Source: a virus
Direction: 5' to 3' (one strand)
Length of the DNA stretch: 28,737 nt
IMG/VR virus record: IMGVR_UViG_3300008050_007538
Span: 1 to 28,737 of that record
A program made the position numbers and the translations under genes. The notes below the pieces were generated by a model. The model saw only the letters and a program-made list of their open reading frames with translations, did no database searches and was not told the origin of the DNA. This document shows positions 8,460-16,714 of the stretch, one piece after another (position 1 is the first letter of the stretch; the number at the start of each line of letters is the position of its first letter).

Positions 8460-9967
8460 TATGGCTCTACCCTAAACCGACCCCCGACATCAGTGAACAC
8501 CTGATCAATACCTCGCTCTCTTACGAGAACGTCGATATTGTAGACTCTGCCTGGTGGCAGTGAGTCCATGTAGAAGTCGAAGTACATACCGTCAGAATCA
8601 GTCGACATTCTTGTGGAATAATCCACGAAGTCGAACGGGACGATAATGTCGTTGCTGTGGAAATCGCGAATCTGATAGTGCATGTCGCGGAAAATGATGC
8701 TCTTTGCCTCTACGGGAACACGAGAGGTCTTGTAATCGTCGGCAGTATCGTAGTCGAAAGCATAGACTGTGAACCTTGCCTTATCCTGCTTTCGATAAGC
8801 AGCACGCGTGTTAGTCACAGACACTTCAAGGCGTCGCTGTCCTCTGACTTGTGCTGTTGGAGTAATTGCATTGATGACAAGCGTACCGGAGAAGTACGGA
8901 ACTGTTCCATCGAGGCTCCCCCACACTTCTGTGAACGTAGCTGAGCTTGCGTTTCTGATTTCTGTGATAAGCTCGGCATGATTAGAGGGTAATGCAAACG
9001 TTGCTGAGTAGACGCCTGCGATGTTGTTCCCGCCCATCTGATGCTGTGAGGCTGTAAAAGACTGCGAGAACGTGCCCGAGACCAGAGTAACCAGCAAGCT
9101 GTTCAACCCCGAGATCTCAGAGAGGCTGGACCCAGAGACAATGTTTGCTGGGAGACCGCGCTGATTGTTGTTCAGGAAGAGACTTCCCGAGAGATCAAAG
9201 AAGAAGTTCTCGTGGTCATCCTGAATGGAGTCATCGAATGTGACTCGAATCTTGGGTGTCTTGCGTGTATTTGTGGAGTGTCTGGAGTAGAATCGCTTGA
9301 CGAAGCGCGTCTTGGCGTCAGTCTCCTGACTGCCCGTGAAAGCAATCCTAAGTCCGTGATCTGGGATTATCCCTGCTACTGTCGCTGAGACGATGGTCGT
9401 GATATCAATTCGAAGATCTTCTTCGCCTGTTGCAAAGACCTGCGTTCCTTCGAGTGAAACTACACCAGCGCCAAGATTGCCCTCTTCCATGACGTCGATT
9501 CCAGCGTCATTCAGGGCACCGATCCCATTGGCACCCGTTACTGCCCAAGCATCCAGACCTGATGACTCAGATGCTGTAATCCAGTTAGCAACATCTAGAT
9601 CCTGGAACTCAACTAAGTCTCGACCAAAACCTTCGTCAAAGGAGCGGCTAAGTGGCATTGCAGTGACAGTATAGTTCGTAGGAACGGTCTGTCCACCGTA
9701 GACATCTGAGAGATGGAGAGTTGCGCGGAAGTTGTTGAGGTCTAGAATGCTCGCTGTGAGTGCCCGAACAGGCTCCACATCAAACTTAAGCAAAAGCCGT
9801 GAGATTTCAATGGGAGTCGATGACCCAGAAATGGATGACTCATCGTAGAGCTTGAAAAGATCAAGAGTACCTGCCTGCCCGACGTTTCCATCAGTTGCAC
9901 GGAAGGTATTTCGAATGATCTTGTCTGTGATGTAGCAATCTCTACTCGCTGTCAGAATCCTGTACAT
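8459..9967 (-). CDS. Virion protein with N-terminal DNRLRE-like beta domain (502 aa)
   Basis: ATG (9967-9965) with AAGGAG a few bases upstream. Residues about 1-245 have the layout of DNRLRE-type (CBM96-like) beta domains: an opening RILTASRDCYITD, then EISRLLLKFDVEPV, and a closing FYSRHS...KIRVTFDDS (this family typically has 'R.lLkFD' near the start and 'F.SRE...P.L.V.Y' near the end). The C-terminal half is beta-rich, ending with VLVRERGIDQVFTDVGGRFRVEP, which looks like a final immunoglobulin-like or fibre-attachment domain. The gene lies between gp6/J and the gpI/LamG gene, so the product is probably a baseplate-associated wedge or fibre-anchoring protein. DNRLRE domains in cellular proteins are extracellular and often linked to polysaccharide contact; a glycan contact here is inference. 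Confidence 0.7.
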   Translation of the reverse strand: MYRILTASRDCYITDKIIRNTFRATDGNVGQAGTLDLFKLYDESSISGSSTPIEISRLLLKFDVEPVRALTASILDLNNFRATLHLSDVYGGQTVPTNYTVTAMPLSRSFDEGFGRDLVEFQDLDVANWITASESSGLDAWAVTGANGIGALNDAGIDVMEEGNLGAGVVSLEGTQVFATGEEDLRIDITTIVSATVAGIIPDHGLRIAFTGSQETDAKTRFVKRFYSRHSTNTRKTPKIRVTFDDSIQDDHENFFFDLSGSLFLNNNQRGLPANIVSGSSLSEISGLNSLLVTLVSGTFSQSFTASQHQMGGNNIAGVYSATFALPSNHAELITEIRNASSATFTEVWGSLDGTVPYFSGTLVINAITPTAQVRGQRRLEVSVTNTRAAYRKQDKARFTVYAFDYDTADDYKTSRVPVEAKSIIFRDMHYQIRDFHSNDIIVPFDFVDYSTRMSTDSDGMYFDFYMDSLPPGRVYNIDVLVRERGIDQVFTDVGGRFRVEP

Positions 9968-9976
9968 CCCGTCTCC

Positions 9977-11824
9977 TTAGGAAGCAATGCCGACGATGTC
10001 GACATCAGGGTACTTGACTTCGAAAATAGTGCCCGGGTCACCGATAACCAAGCCCTTCACTGTATTTGCCGACACATTAAAGCTAGCGTCGGAGTATTCG
10101 CGATCCACGATAGTACCAGTCTTGTTGGTCACTTCCAAGTCGATGACCGAAACCACACCAGTGCTATTGATGATGATGTTCTGAACTTCAGACATATTGA
10201 TCGGAGAATCGATTTGGAAATTTCTGATGTCGAAGTATGACTTGAGATCTGAGATAACACCCTGAATGACTGTGCTCTTGTTAGCAGAGGGATCTACTGC
10301 CACATGGAAGCTCACACCCATGTTGATCACTTGCGTGTCAAGAATGTCGATGGCGTCTGAGATGAGGCGAAACTGATTCAAGTAGATTCGCAAGTTCTTC
10401 TTCAGGCTGTCGGGCGAAGTGACAAGAAGCTTGTCCTTGTCTCGGCTGATAATGTAGAGCTGTGTAGCCAAAGGGTTGTTCGGGTTAGAACGAATTCCGG
10501 CCCGGAATACTCGACCGAAGTTCGAGGGCATCGTATAGACTCGAGCAAGCAGATCTTCCCGAGTAACAATGCGACTCTGTGCATTGCGCGCTGCGGGCAC
10601 CTTGTCTCGCAATTCGTCTAGTGAAGGTGCGTCGTCACCGCCTTCAGCTCTAGAGCTGTTCTTCACGTCGATAGAGCTTCGAACTGTCTGCGCTGTGCCT
10701 GGAGTAACACCGCCAGGAAACTTGTATCGAAGTCTGCTAACTGTTCGAATAGTCTCAGCAGCGACATTGTGGTTGAGCCCGCCGCCGTAACGATACTCAA
10801 CTGAGATTGTCGTGTTGATCGGTGCAATTCCAAGAGTCTGAGTCTTGAGTAGACTACCCGGATCGATGGAAAATCTAGAGAAAGTTCGCTTTCCGTAGAG
10901 TGGAAGGGCCAGCTCGCTGGGATCTGGAATGATGTCGTCATCCAGGGTTGCTGCACGACCTCCTCCAAATTGAAGTGACGTCAAGCCCGTTTGGAAACTT
11001 GTGTCGCGAGTGTGGCGGTATGGTGCTGGGAGGAGTTCCATGTTCTCCTTGACCAACTCGTTGTCATCGTCCCTGTTCAGAATCCCCTTGAAGACAGTGT
11101 CCTGCGTGAGTGATGTGACTTCATGATAGTCGTTACCCAAGGAGTCAGTGACACTTACAATCTCAGTTACGTCTTCCTGCGCAAGTGTAATCTTCCTGAA
11201 TGGAACGAACGCGTCTGGAATCCGGAACGTCTGTGTAGTAACAGCACCCGAGATACACGCACCAACGAGACTGAGAATGTAGGATGTCGGATTTCCGTCA
11301 GAGTCGGTTGCAGCAATTACGGTTGTTGCTTCAAGCGCGCCTTGCGAATCTACTGATGCAAAATCAAGCTCTTCTGTGAGCTCAAAGGACACTCCATTAT
11401 TAGCCTTGACAACAGTCCCCTCTTGCACGACAAGGAGCGCTGACTCTTGCGGCTGGATACTGTCAGTTGCAGTTGTCTCGGCGGGCACCTCAATGAAGAA
11501 CTCTACTTCAACGACAGCTGGAGCTGCTCCCGTAATTTCGACTCCTGCTGCTCGAATATGCCTCTCGACATTCTTTGTCTCAATGGCAGTCTCGACATTC
11601 AACTCATTGAACTGATGATCGAGGTAGAAAGCATTCGTATCTCCGACAAATGCTGCCATGTCTAAGAGAAGCCCACCAAGTGATGCTTCGGAGAAGTCCT
11701 TAATTCGATTAGGGAAGTAGACCTTAGCATATCGAACAAGCTCAGCACGCAAGGAATCAAAGTCCTTGTTGAGATATGAACGATTCCGTACTGGACGGAT
11801 CTTCTTCTTGACGTCAAGTCCCAC
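9977..11824 (-). CDS. Baseplate wedge protein, T4 gp6 / baseplate J-like (615 aa)
   Basis: GTG start (11824-11822) preceded by AAGGAG at 5-base spacing. The first 90 residues carry the pattern of gp6/J-like wedge proteins in T4-type myoviruses: a basic start with YLNKDFDSLRAELVRYA, then FSEASLGGLLLDMAAFVGD and the 'YLDHQFNELNVETA' helix. The central part is beta-rich and the C-terminal 250 residues show the J-like sequence (TREDLLARVYTMP, FRLISDAIDILDTQVI, then a globular end). In T4, gp6 forms the inner baseplate ring with gp7 and gp53 and drives the dome-to-star change. Length is close to the T4 protein (about 660 aa). It follows gp25 by 9 bases, the usual order for this module. The assignment is secure at family level. 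Confidence 0.9.
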   Translation of the reverse strand: MGLDVKKKIRPVRNRSYLNKDFDSLRAELVRYAKVYFPNRIKDFSEASLGGLLLDMAAFVGDTNAFYLDHQFNELNVETAIETKNVERHIRAAGVEITGAAPAVVEVEFFIEVPAETTATDSIQPQESALLVVQEGTVVKANNGVSFELTEELDFASVDSQGALEATTVIAATDSDGNPTSYILSLVGACISGAVTTQTFRIPDAFVPFRKITLAQEDVTEIVSVTDSLGNDYHEVTSLTQDTVFKGILNRDDDNELVKENMELLPAPYRHTRDTSFQTGLTSLQFGGGRAATLDDDIIPDPSELALPLYGKRTFSRFSIDPGSLLKTQTLGIAPINTTISVEYRYGGGLNHNVAAETIRTVSRLRYKFPGGVTPGTAQTVRSSIDVKNSSRAEGGDDAPSLDELRDKVPAARNAQSRIVTREDLLARVYTMPSNFGRVFRAGIRSNPNNPLATQLYIISRDKDKLLVTSPDSLKKNLRIYLNQFRLISDAIDILDTQVINMGVSFHVAVDPSANKSTVIQGVISDLKSYFDIRNFQIDSPINMSEVQNIIINSTGVVSVIDLEVTNKTGTIVDREYSDASFNVSANTVKGLVIGDPGTIFEVKYPDVDIVGIAS

Positions 11825-11833
11825 AGATTCTCC

Positions 11834-12298
11834 TTAGCCGCCGATGAAGAACGAGAGCTCGATGCCCTTGTTCGAGACATTCAGTCTCGGGATGTTGTAA
11901 ACTATCTTGAGTCGCATCTTGGCCGTATTCTGATTTTGACTGGTATCGACAGTGTACTCAAATGTTTGTAGATCTAGATAAGGCATGTACTTGGCTGTGG
12001 CAGCCTTGATACGTCGCATAGCCTCGGCTTCAAATTGCTCTGCAGCGAGCTCCAGTGTGAGCTCTCTGAGATTTGCACCGAAGTCATGGAATCCCAGCCG
12101 CTCTCCATGATTTGTCAGTAGCAAGTTCCGGAAATTATCCTGGATCTGATTAGCAAGACTAAAGTGCATTGTGAAAACGCCGTCAGACTTTTGGCCCAGG
12201 GACAGGGGTGTCTTGATCCCGACAGGAATCTCATTGGGTGTCGTCTGGAACTTTCTGTCAGTAGAGAGTTCGCCTACACTTTTGAAGCTAACGGGCAC
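11834..12298 (-). CDS. Baseplate wedge subunit gp25-like (GPW/gp25 family)
   Basis: The start is GTG (12298-12296) with AAGGAG at 5-base spacing; the codon before it gives no better ATG. The 154-residue product has the gp25/GPW layout: an N-terminal region that directs the product into the baseplate, then SLANQIQDNFRNLLLTNHGE followed by RLGFHDFGANLRELTLE, the family's diagnostic 'GER...pdfG..L' motif (residues about 77-95), and a final beta-sheet with VYNIPRL. The family is lysozyme-like in fold but in baseplates acts structurally, nucleating sheath assembly at the inner ring. It precedes gp6/J directly, the conserved order W-J in contractile systems. Confidence 0.93.
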   Translation of the reverse strand: MPVSFKSVGELSTDRKFQTTPNEIPVGIKTPLSLGQKSDGVFTMHFSLANQIQDNFRNLLLTNHGERLGFHDFGANLRELTLELAAEQFEAEAMRRIKAATAKYMPYLDLQTFEYTVDTSQNQNTAKMRLKIVYNIPRLNVSNKGIELSFFIGG

Positions 12299-12323
12299 TC
12301 AGACTCCTTGCGGTCATCGGTAA

Positions 12324-12352
12324 GTATCCCAAAGCTTGATCTCAGGAGATAC
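12324..12352 (-). other. Intergenic hairpin between the 80-aa gene and gp25
   Basis: On the transcribed strand GTATCTCC and GGGATAC pair over 7 base pairs with one bulged T around a 14-base loop. It overlaps the TGA of the 80-aa gene and precedes the AAGGAG of gp25. It has no U-tract. It is short enough to be chance, but its layout is like the hairpin at 19596-19630. Confidence 0.35.
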
Positions 12353-12584
12353 TGCCTGTGCCCTTGCCTTCAACAGTTGCTCCGTCAGTCGTCACAGCAT
12401 CGATAGTTGTTGACACCGTGCCCGTCTTGACAAACGAACTAATGGCTGTTGAAAGCTTCTCAGAAAGCTTTTGCATTGTGGCTTCTGCATCTGATCGCGC
12501 TTCTTCGGGAAGATCACCGCTGATCATGCTCTCGAAGGCGCTGTAGATGTCAGCTTGAAGGGCTTCCTTGTTAAGCGTTCCCAT
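12342..12584 (-). CDS. Small baseplate-module protein of unknown function (80 aa)
   Basis: ATG (12584-12582) with GGAG at 7-base spacing; that GGAG lies inside the end of the upstream hub gene. The first 55 residues look helical and acidic (EALQADIYSAFESMI, then ATMQKLSEKLSTAISSF). The last 25 residues are Thr/Gly/Val-rich (TGTVSTTIDAVTTDG, ending GKGTGSIS) and look like a short beta tail. Small proteins with this helix-then-'FVKTGTVS...GTGSI' layout occur beside baseplate genes in other large phages as I recall, but no function is known to me. The position between the hub protein and gp25 suggests a baseplate component or assembly factor. Bidirectional shadows on the plus strand here are not genes. 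Confidence 0.72.
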   Translation of the reverse strand: MGTLNKEALQADIYSAFESMISGDLPEEARSDAEATMQKLSEKLSTAISSFVKTGTVSTTIDAVTTDGATVEGKGTGSIS

Positions 12585-12585
12585 G

Positions 12586-14088
12586 TCATTCTCCGAAAAT
12601 TCGAGTTGATGCAGCGTTGTCGAGCTTAGCCTTCAGCACTGCGAGATCTTTGATTGCTGATGCGACACCGCCGTCGTTGGCAAGTGCCGCTGTCAAAGAT
12701 GGGCTTGGACCACCCGTCGTGGGTGGATCTGGAATTGGGAATGTTGCTGTGAATACTGCCATCAAAGAGTTCACGATTCCGATGAACTCTTCCATTTGGG
12801 ACTTGTACTCACTGAACTTGATGTAAGGCTCTGAGCCCGATTCTCCAGGACCCGACCCGCCAGGTCGACCAATGTAAATTACACTTCCGTCGATTTGAAC
12901 TGTCCCGTCTGGAAGCATCAAGAAGGCTGCTAAATCTTCGCCGTTCTTGCCTTCCTTGATGATTCGAACGCTGCCATTGATATCATTGGCTTCGTCCTTT
13001 CTCGCGATGATGCGAATCTCATCAGACTTGACAATGACGAACGGGACACCAGACTTTGCATCTGCCTTGGCCTTGAAGGCGTCTGGATAATTCCCTTCAA
13101 GTCCAAAGTTCGCATCTCCATCAGTTTTCATGCTCACGAGAACACGAGAAGCATCGTTGATGAAGTCAGGATCGCCCTCAGTAGAACTCTCTTCGGCACC
13201 AGACGCAGCTGGATTCTTATCAGTCTCCAGATTGCCTCGAGAATTCTCGATAACACGAGCAGCTGTTAGCTCAGGGTCTTCTCCGGCCCCTGGAGCGAAT
13301 CGTCCGCGGCCGGCGACCATATCGATTGCGCCAGCTGCCGTTTTCTGTTCATCGTCTGTCTTCGTGGCACCAGCTGTTCTGTCCTCACCAAGAACAATGA
13401 GCGCATTGTTTGAGCCCTGAAGAACTGTGTCGCCGGGACGCTTTGTATACCGTGGAACTGCTTCGGGAGTGAAAGACTTATGCGAAGCCGACTCGTCGAC
13501 GATCTTCTCATAGTCGTCGGCACCGTAAAGTGTTCGAGATGCTGCCGTCCCGCCACCATTGGGAAATCCTGGCGTTGCGTCTGTCCCGCCGGCAGCCTTC
13601 TCGCTCGTTGACAAATTACCAGACTTGTCGAACTTTCTGTCTGAGTGCGTGTAGTTGAGATCGTCAACGTGATCAGGCTCAGAGATTCTCCACAGCCAAT
13701 ATCCCAGACGAGTAGACACACCAGCGTTCTCGAACATCACCCAAACATGCTCACCAGCCTTAGCTGGAAGGCTAAAGTACGGAGGCGTGAACGGGTAGCA
13801 AACGATAGGTGAGCTATTCTTTCGATCTCGAGCATTAGAGACGATACGAACGATTGTGCTATTGCGAGGCACATTCGTCAAGAACTCGGGATTGACAACT
13901 GACAGTTTAAGTGCAGCTAGTCTATCGTCGTCGATAGCAGAAAGGTCATTCAAGACCTCAACTACTACTGCTCGATAAAAAGACGCAGGCGGAGCGGACC
14001 TGCGAAGATCCTTGATCTCCTGGTCAAAACCCGTTGCTGGATGAAGAATCCGGCGACGAGAGTCTGTTCCTCGCTTGCTAGTACTCAT
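12586..14088 (-). CDS. Baseplate hub/spike-like protein with N-terminal OB-fold (500 aa)
   Basis: ATG (14088-14086) sharing one base with the stop of the upstream gene. Residues about 35-140 look like the OB-fold of gp5/VgrG-type proteins: RAVVVEVLND, then AKAGEHVWVMFEN and STRLGYWLWRI, where the strand 'GehVWVmFe' is typical. A long polar linker follows (about 145-330, rich in Ser, Gly, Glu and Asp). Then come short beta repeats (VPFVIVKSDEIRIIARKDE and MLPDGTVQIDGSVIYIGRPG), which fit a small beta-helix or spike stalk. The C-terminus (about 420-500) is a helical segment with a Pro/Gly-rich loop. The protein probably forms part of the central hub that holds the puncturing tip. I see no lysozyme domain in it, unlike T4 gp5. 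Family-level confidence is good, exact equivalence is not. Confidence 0.75.
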   Translation of the reverse strand: MSTSKRGTDSRRRILHPATGFDQEIKDLRRSAPPASFYRAVVVEVLNDLSAIDDDRLAALKLSVVNPEFLTNVPRNSTIVRIVSNARDRKNSSPIVCYPFTPPYFSLPAKAGEHVWVMFENAGVSTRLGYWLWRISEPDHVDDLNYTHSDRKFDKSGNLSTSEKAAGGTDATPGFPNGGGTAASRTLYGADDYEKIVDESASHKSFTPEAVPRYTKRPGDTVLQGSNNALIVLGEDRTAGATKTDDEQKTAAGAIDMVAGRGRFAPGAGEDPELTAARVIENSRGNLETDKNPAASGAEESSTEGDPDFINDASRVLVSMKTDGDANFGLEGNYPDAFKAKADAKSGVPFVIVKSDEIRIIARKDEANDINGSVRIIKEGKNGEDLAAFLMLPDGTVQIDGSVIYIGRPGGSGPGESGSEPYIKFSEYKSQMEEFIGIVNSLMAVFTATFPIPDPPTTGGPSPSLTAALANDGGVASAIKDLAVLKAKLDNAASTRIFGE

Positions 14089-14474
14089 TACTTCTTCTCA
14101 AGCTGTGCCCAAATCTCATCCTCACTAACAGATTCACTCTCTTCCTGCGCCTTCTGGATCAGTTCAGCCAGCTTGAGAATTTGGTCATTTGCCTTCGACA
14201 TTCTCTCAATGTACTTCGCCATGACGGGTCCGTTGAGATGGTGCTCTGCTGTGTTACCCTTGATTCCGCCAATGAGCTCAAAGAGGAGAGCATAAGAATT
14301 TCGTCGATCCTGGAGTGCGTTCTCGTAGATGTGAAGCCACAAAATCTTCTTCTTGTCTTCGAGGGTCGACATTGAGTCGAGCATCCCCTTGAACTCCTGA
14401 AGACGCTGCTCTTCTCTTTCGAGACCGGCATCGACGCCGACTCCCATTACATGTTCGACTTCAGTCTGCTCCAC
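14088..14474 (-). CDS. Helical protein of unknown function (128 aa)
   Basis: The start is GTG (14474-14472) after AAGGGG at 6-base spacing. The protein is almost wholly helical and charged. It contains DKKKILWLHIYENALQDRRN in the middle, then a KYIERMSKANDQILKLAEL helix and an acidic tail (SESVSEDEIWAQLEKK). No membrane segment or cysteine cluster is seen. The pattern 'LW..IYENA..DR.NAY.LF ... KYIERM.K.NDQ..KLAELI' is, in my memory, a conserved small phage protein that is sometimes compared with small terminase subunits, but I cannot confirm this and would not name it. It lies between the sigma factor and the hub gene, with a 9-base gap upstream and a shared base downstream, so it is cotranscribed with both. 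Confidence 0.7.
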   Translation of the reverse strand: MEQTEVEHVMGVGVDAGLEREEQRLQEFKGMLDSMSTLEDKKKILWLHIYENALQDRRNSYALLFELIGGIKGNTAEHHLNGPVMAKYIERMSKANDQILKLAELIQKAQEESESVSEDEIWAQLEKK

Positions 14475-14483
14475 GAGTACCCC

Positions 14484-15215
14484 TTAAAAGATTCCAAAGT
14501 CGTCTGTCCTGGACAGCTCACGGTAGTGGCGACGAATCACTGACATAGCAATGGACAGCTTCTTGGGAGTCAAGCCAGAGATTTCTCTCAGGTACACGAA
14601 GATGGCACGCTTATTGAGGAAGTCGAGGTCATCTACGCGGTCAAAGATCTCAAGGATCGAATCGATGCACTTGAGCTCGTTTTCCTTTGTGACGCGAGTT
14701 CGAATCTCCTTGAGGAGAATCTGAATCTCGGCAGGTCGGTGGGCTGCCATCATGATTTCGTCGGGAGCTGGCATGACCTTGTGGCTCTCGACCATCTTCT
14801 TCTCAGCGTAGTTGAGCGACGCATCGTCGTCCAAGCTGATGTGACGAAAGAAGTTCTTCTTTCTCTTCTTCGTCTGGATGATGAGATAATGCTTGGCTAC
14901 GACATTGTAGTACGAGAAAGCCTTTGTCCCTCGAGAGGGATCCCACTTCCTGAGCGCTTCGTACAGGTGCGTGATGCAGTCATTCTTGAGGGACTCAAAA
15001 TCTGTACCCTTCGCAAAGCCGTGCATGAAAATGAGATTCTCAGTTAGCTTTGTGAATGCCGGCAAGATCTCAATGTTGTACAGCTTCTCCTTCTGTGCAC
15101 GATCATCAGTGTTCTGCCAAGCGACGATAGCGTCTTGCGTGCCCTGATGGAAGTAGAGATTCTTCTTGGCTCCCTTCTTCTTCCTGACACGGCGGCGCTT
15201 CTTGACGATTGCCAT
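14484..15215 (-). CDS. T4 gp55-like late-transcription sigma factor (243 aa)
   Basis: ATG (15215-15213) with GGGAGG just upstream. The first 20 residues are strongly basic (VKKRRRVRKKKGAKKN). Residues about 45-120 hold a sigma-70 region-2-like helix bundle: LTENLIFMHGF, then LKNDCITHLYEALRKWDPSR and GTKAFSYYNVVAKHYLI, where 'kwDpsrGtkafsYf..vakhyli' is the region-2.2/2.3 core also present in T4 gp55. No region-4 DNA-binding domain is evident, as expected for gp55, which replaces it by contacting the sliding clamp. The last residues (RTDDFGIF) are acidic then hydrophobic, a possible clamp-binding tail by analogy with gp55/gp33. It would direct host RNA polymerase to late promoters, probably including those of the virion genes downstream. 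Length exceeds T4 gp55 (185 aa), partly from the basic N-terminus. Confidence 0.88.
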   Translation of the reverse strand: MAIVKKRRRVRKKKGAKKNLYFHQGTQDAIVAWQNTDDRAQKEKLYNIEILPAFTKLTENLIFMHGFAKGTDFESLKNDCITHLYEALRKWDPSRGTKAFSYYNVVAKHYLIIQTKKRKKNFFRHISLDDDASLNYAEKKMVESHKVMPAPDEIMMAAHRPAEIQILLKEIRTRVTKENELKCIDSILEIFDRVDDLDFLNKRAIFVYLREISGLTPKKLSIAMSVIRRHYRELSRTDDFGIF

Positions 15216-15541
15216 TATGCCTCCCTTTCATCAGAGTCGATTGCATTAGTATCTATCGACGCGAGTGTATTGGCGACGAAGAGAACAGCTTCTCTTGACG
15301 CCTGAATCGTTCCTACGGCCTGGCGAACTTCAGGACTGTCAAAGAAGATCTCTTTTTCAGTCAGCTTCGACAGCTCGTTGTACGATATGTCAAGCACATC
15401 AAGTGACTCTTCAACAGAGTCTTCGACGTACAAAATGATCTGCGCAAATCGCCAGTTATAGCGAACTGAAATGATCAATGCAATGGCAAGAAGAGCTGAT
15501 GTGCCTCCAAAAAACATTGCGAGCATTACAGGAGTTGTCAT
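15215..15541 (-). CDS. Single-span membrane protein, conserved phage type (108 aa)
   Basis: The ATG (15541-15539) overlaps the preceding stop as TGATG. Residues about 4-26 form one hydrophobic span (MLAMFFGGTSALLAIALIIS), probably leaving the N-terminus outside and the polar 80-residue tail in the cytoplasm. The tail begins RYNWRFAQIILYVEDSVEESL and contains the segment FFDSPEVRQAVGTIQASREA, which I recall as recurring in short membrane proteins of large phages; no function is known to me. It sits between a glycosyltransferase and the sigma factor, with one-base overlaps on both sides. A role in membrane attachment of a sugar or replication complex can be imagined but nothing in the sequence shows it. 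Confidence 0.75.
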   Translation of the reverse strand: MTTPVMLAMFFGGTSALLAIALIISVRYNWRFAQIILYVEDSVEESLDVLDISYNELSKLTEKEIFFDSPEVRQAVGTIQASREAVLFVANTLASIDTNAIDSDEREA

Positions 15542-16704
15542 CAGACGTACCTCCCGAGGGCCTCAGTATAGAGCTGATTAATGGCACTCTGTGAAAAAGT
15601 CTCACGAATCACCGGCCCAGAGTCTGTTGCCCACTTCTGTGGGATTGAGGGCTTATCGCGAAACTTCTGAAGCTTCTTCTTGGCATCGGCTTCGACCGGC
15701 TGCGCCCACTTGGCACCCTTGACAAAGATGGTATTGTCCACTCGAGACGCCGGAATCTCGCTCAAAATGTAGTCAACGGGAATGAATCTTCCCTTACTGA
15801 GAAAGTCAAGATGACCCGACCAATTTGTAGCAATGACAGGCAAGTCTGATGCCGCTGCCTCAAGAATCGGAAGACCCCAACCTTCGCCTCGTGTAAAGGT
15901 GACAAGAGCTTTGACAGATGGATGTCGATAAAGCGAAGCCATCTCCTCGGCCTTCATCTCACCATGAAGCATGTAGATTCGAGGAAAAGGTCCCTTGCGA
16001 ACTTGCTGAATTGCCGCTGAGAGAGACCGTCGGGTTGTATGCTTATCGATGGCTGTGCTTCTGGCACTGTTCGTCTTGATAACGATCCCGACGTTAGGAT
16101 CATCCTTGAACTGCTCACACATCCACTTCAAAGCAAAGAATGTGTTCTTTCGGTCGGTATCGGGACTGTTTCCCGTGATTTGCCCGACCATTAGAAAGTT
16201 GAAGTCAGTCTCGACCTCAATCGGAAGAACGGGAAGCTCTGGCTCCAGGACTTCGCTAATGAACGCTTCAGGAACCACGTAGAGGGGAACTGTTACTTTT
16301 CCCGACTTCTCAATGACGCTGCGTGTGAACTCTGACGGAACCACAATGGCCGACATCCGATTGGCTGCCTGAATCCATGTTGGGTTACAAATATCTGTCT
16401 CAACCCACGCGCTGAACCCGATATTCACCTTCGCCAGCGAAGGATCCCACTCATTGGGAAGCTGGACTTGAATGCTGACATCGGCCTTAGTCTGAATCTC
16501 CTCGGGAGCACGAGAATGTGACATGATCTTTCCGATCAATCCATTCTCCATGTCAGGATTGACCATCCAGGACGTGTTACCCCAGGAGACAACCTGCGTG
16601 ATTAATGCAATGTCCTGCTCCAAAAGCCAGCGAAAGACCTGTCGAGAGTGAACACCGTATCCGCTTAGGGACAAGAGAGGTGCTCGTAGAATTACTGTCT
16701 TCAT
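15541..16704 (-). CDS. GT-B fold glycosyltransferase, GT4-like (387 aa)
   Basis: ATG (16704-16702), with GAGG upstream inside the end of the previous gene. The N-terminal domain begins with a basic strand and LSLSGYGVHSRQVFRWL (residues 11-27). The C-terminal domain has MVGQ at the start of its sheet (172-175) and the GT4 signature RGEGWGLPILEAAASDLPVI (272-291), with the E-x7-E pair E274 and E282 that contacts the donor sugar-nucleotide. Length is normal for the family. The acceptor and donor cannot be read. It follows another GT4-like gene by 10 bases, and both share a similar N-terminal start, suggesting a duplication. They are set apart from the main sugar cluster by the nuclease and YkuD-like genes. 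Confidence 0.88.
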   Translation of the reverse strand: MKTVILRAPLLSLSGYGVHSRQVFRWLLEQDIALITQVVSWGNTSWMVNPDMENGLIGKIMSHSRAPEEIQTKADVSIQVQLPNEWDPSLAKVNIGFSAWVETDICNPTWIQAANRMSAIVVPSEFTRSVIEKSGKVTVPLYVVPEAFISEVLEPELPVLPIEVETDFNFLMVGQITGNSPDTDRKNTFFALKWMCEQFKDDPNVGIVIKTNSARSTAIDKHTTRRSLSAAIQQVRKGPFPRIYMLHGEMKAEEMASLYRHPSVKALVTFTRGEGWGLPILEAAASDLPVIATNWSGHLDFLSKGRFIPVDYILSEIPASRVDNTIFVKGAKWAQPVEADAKKKLQKFRDKPSIPQKWATDSGPVIRETFSQSAINQLYTEALGRYV

Positions 16705-16714
16705 TAGAAATGCC

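Noticed and set aside
14484-15215. T4-type late promoter (TATAAATA) near the sigma factor or baseplate genes.
   Set aside because: None seen by eye on the minus strand; spacers are too short and lack the element.
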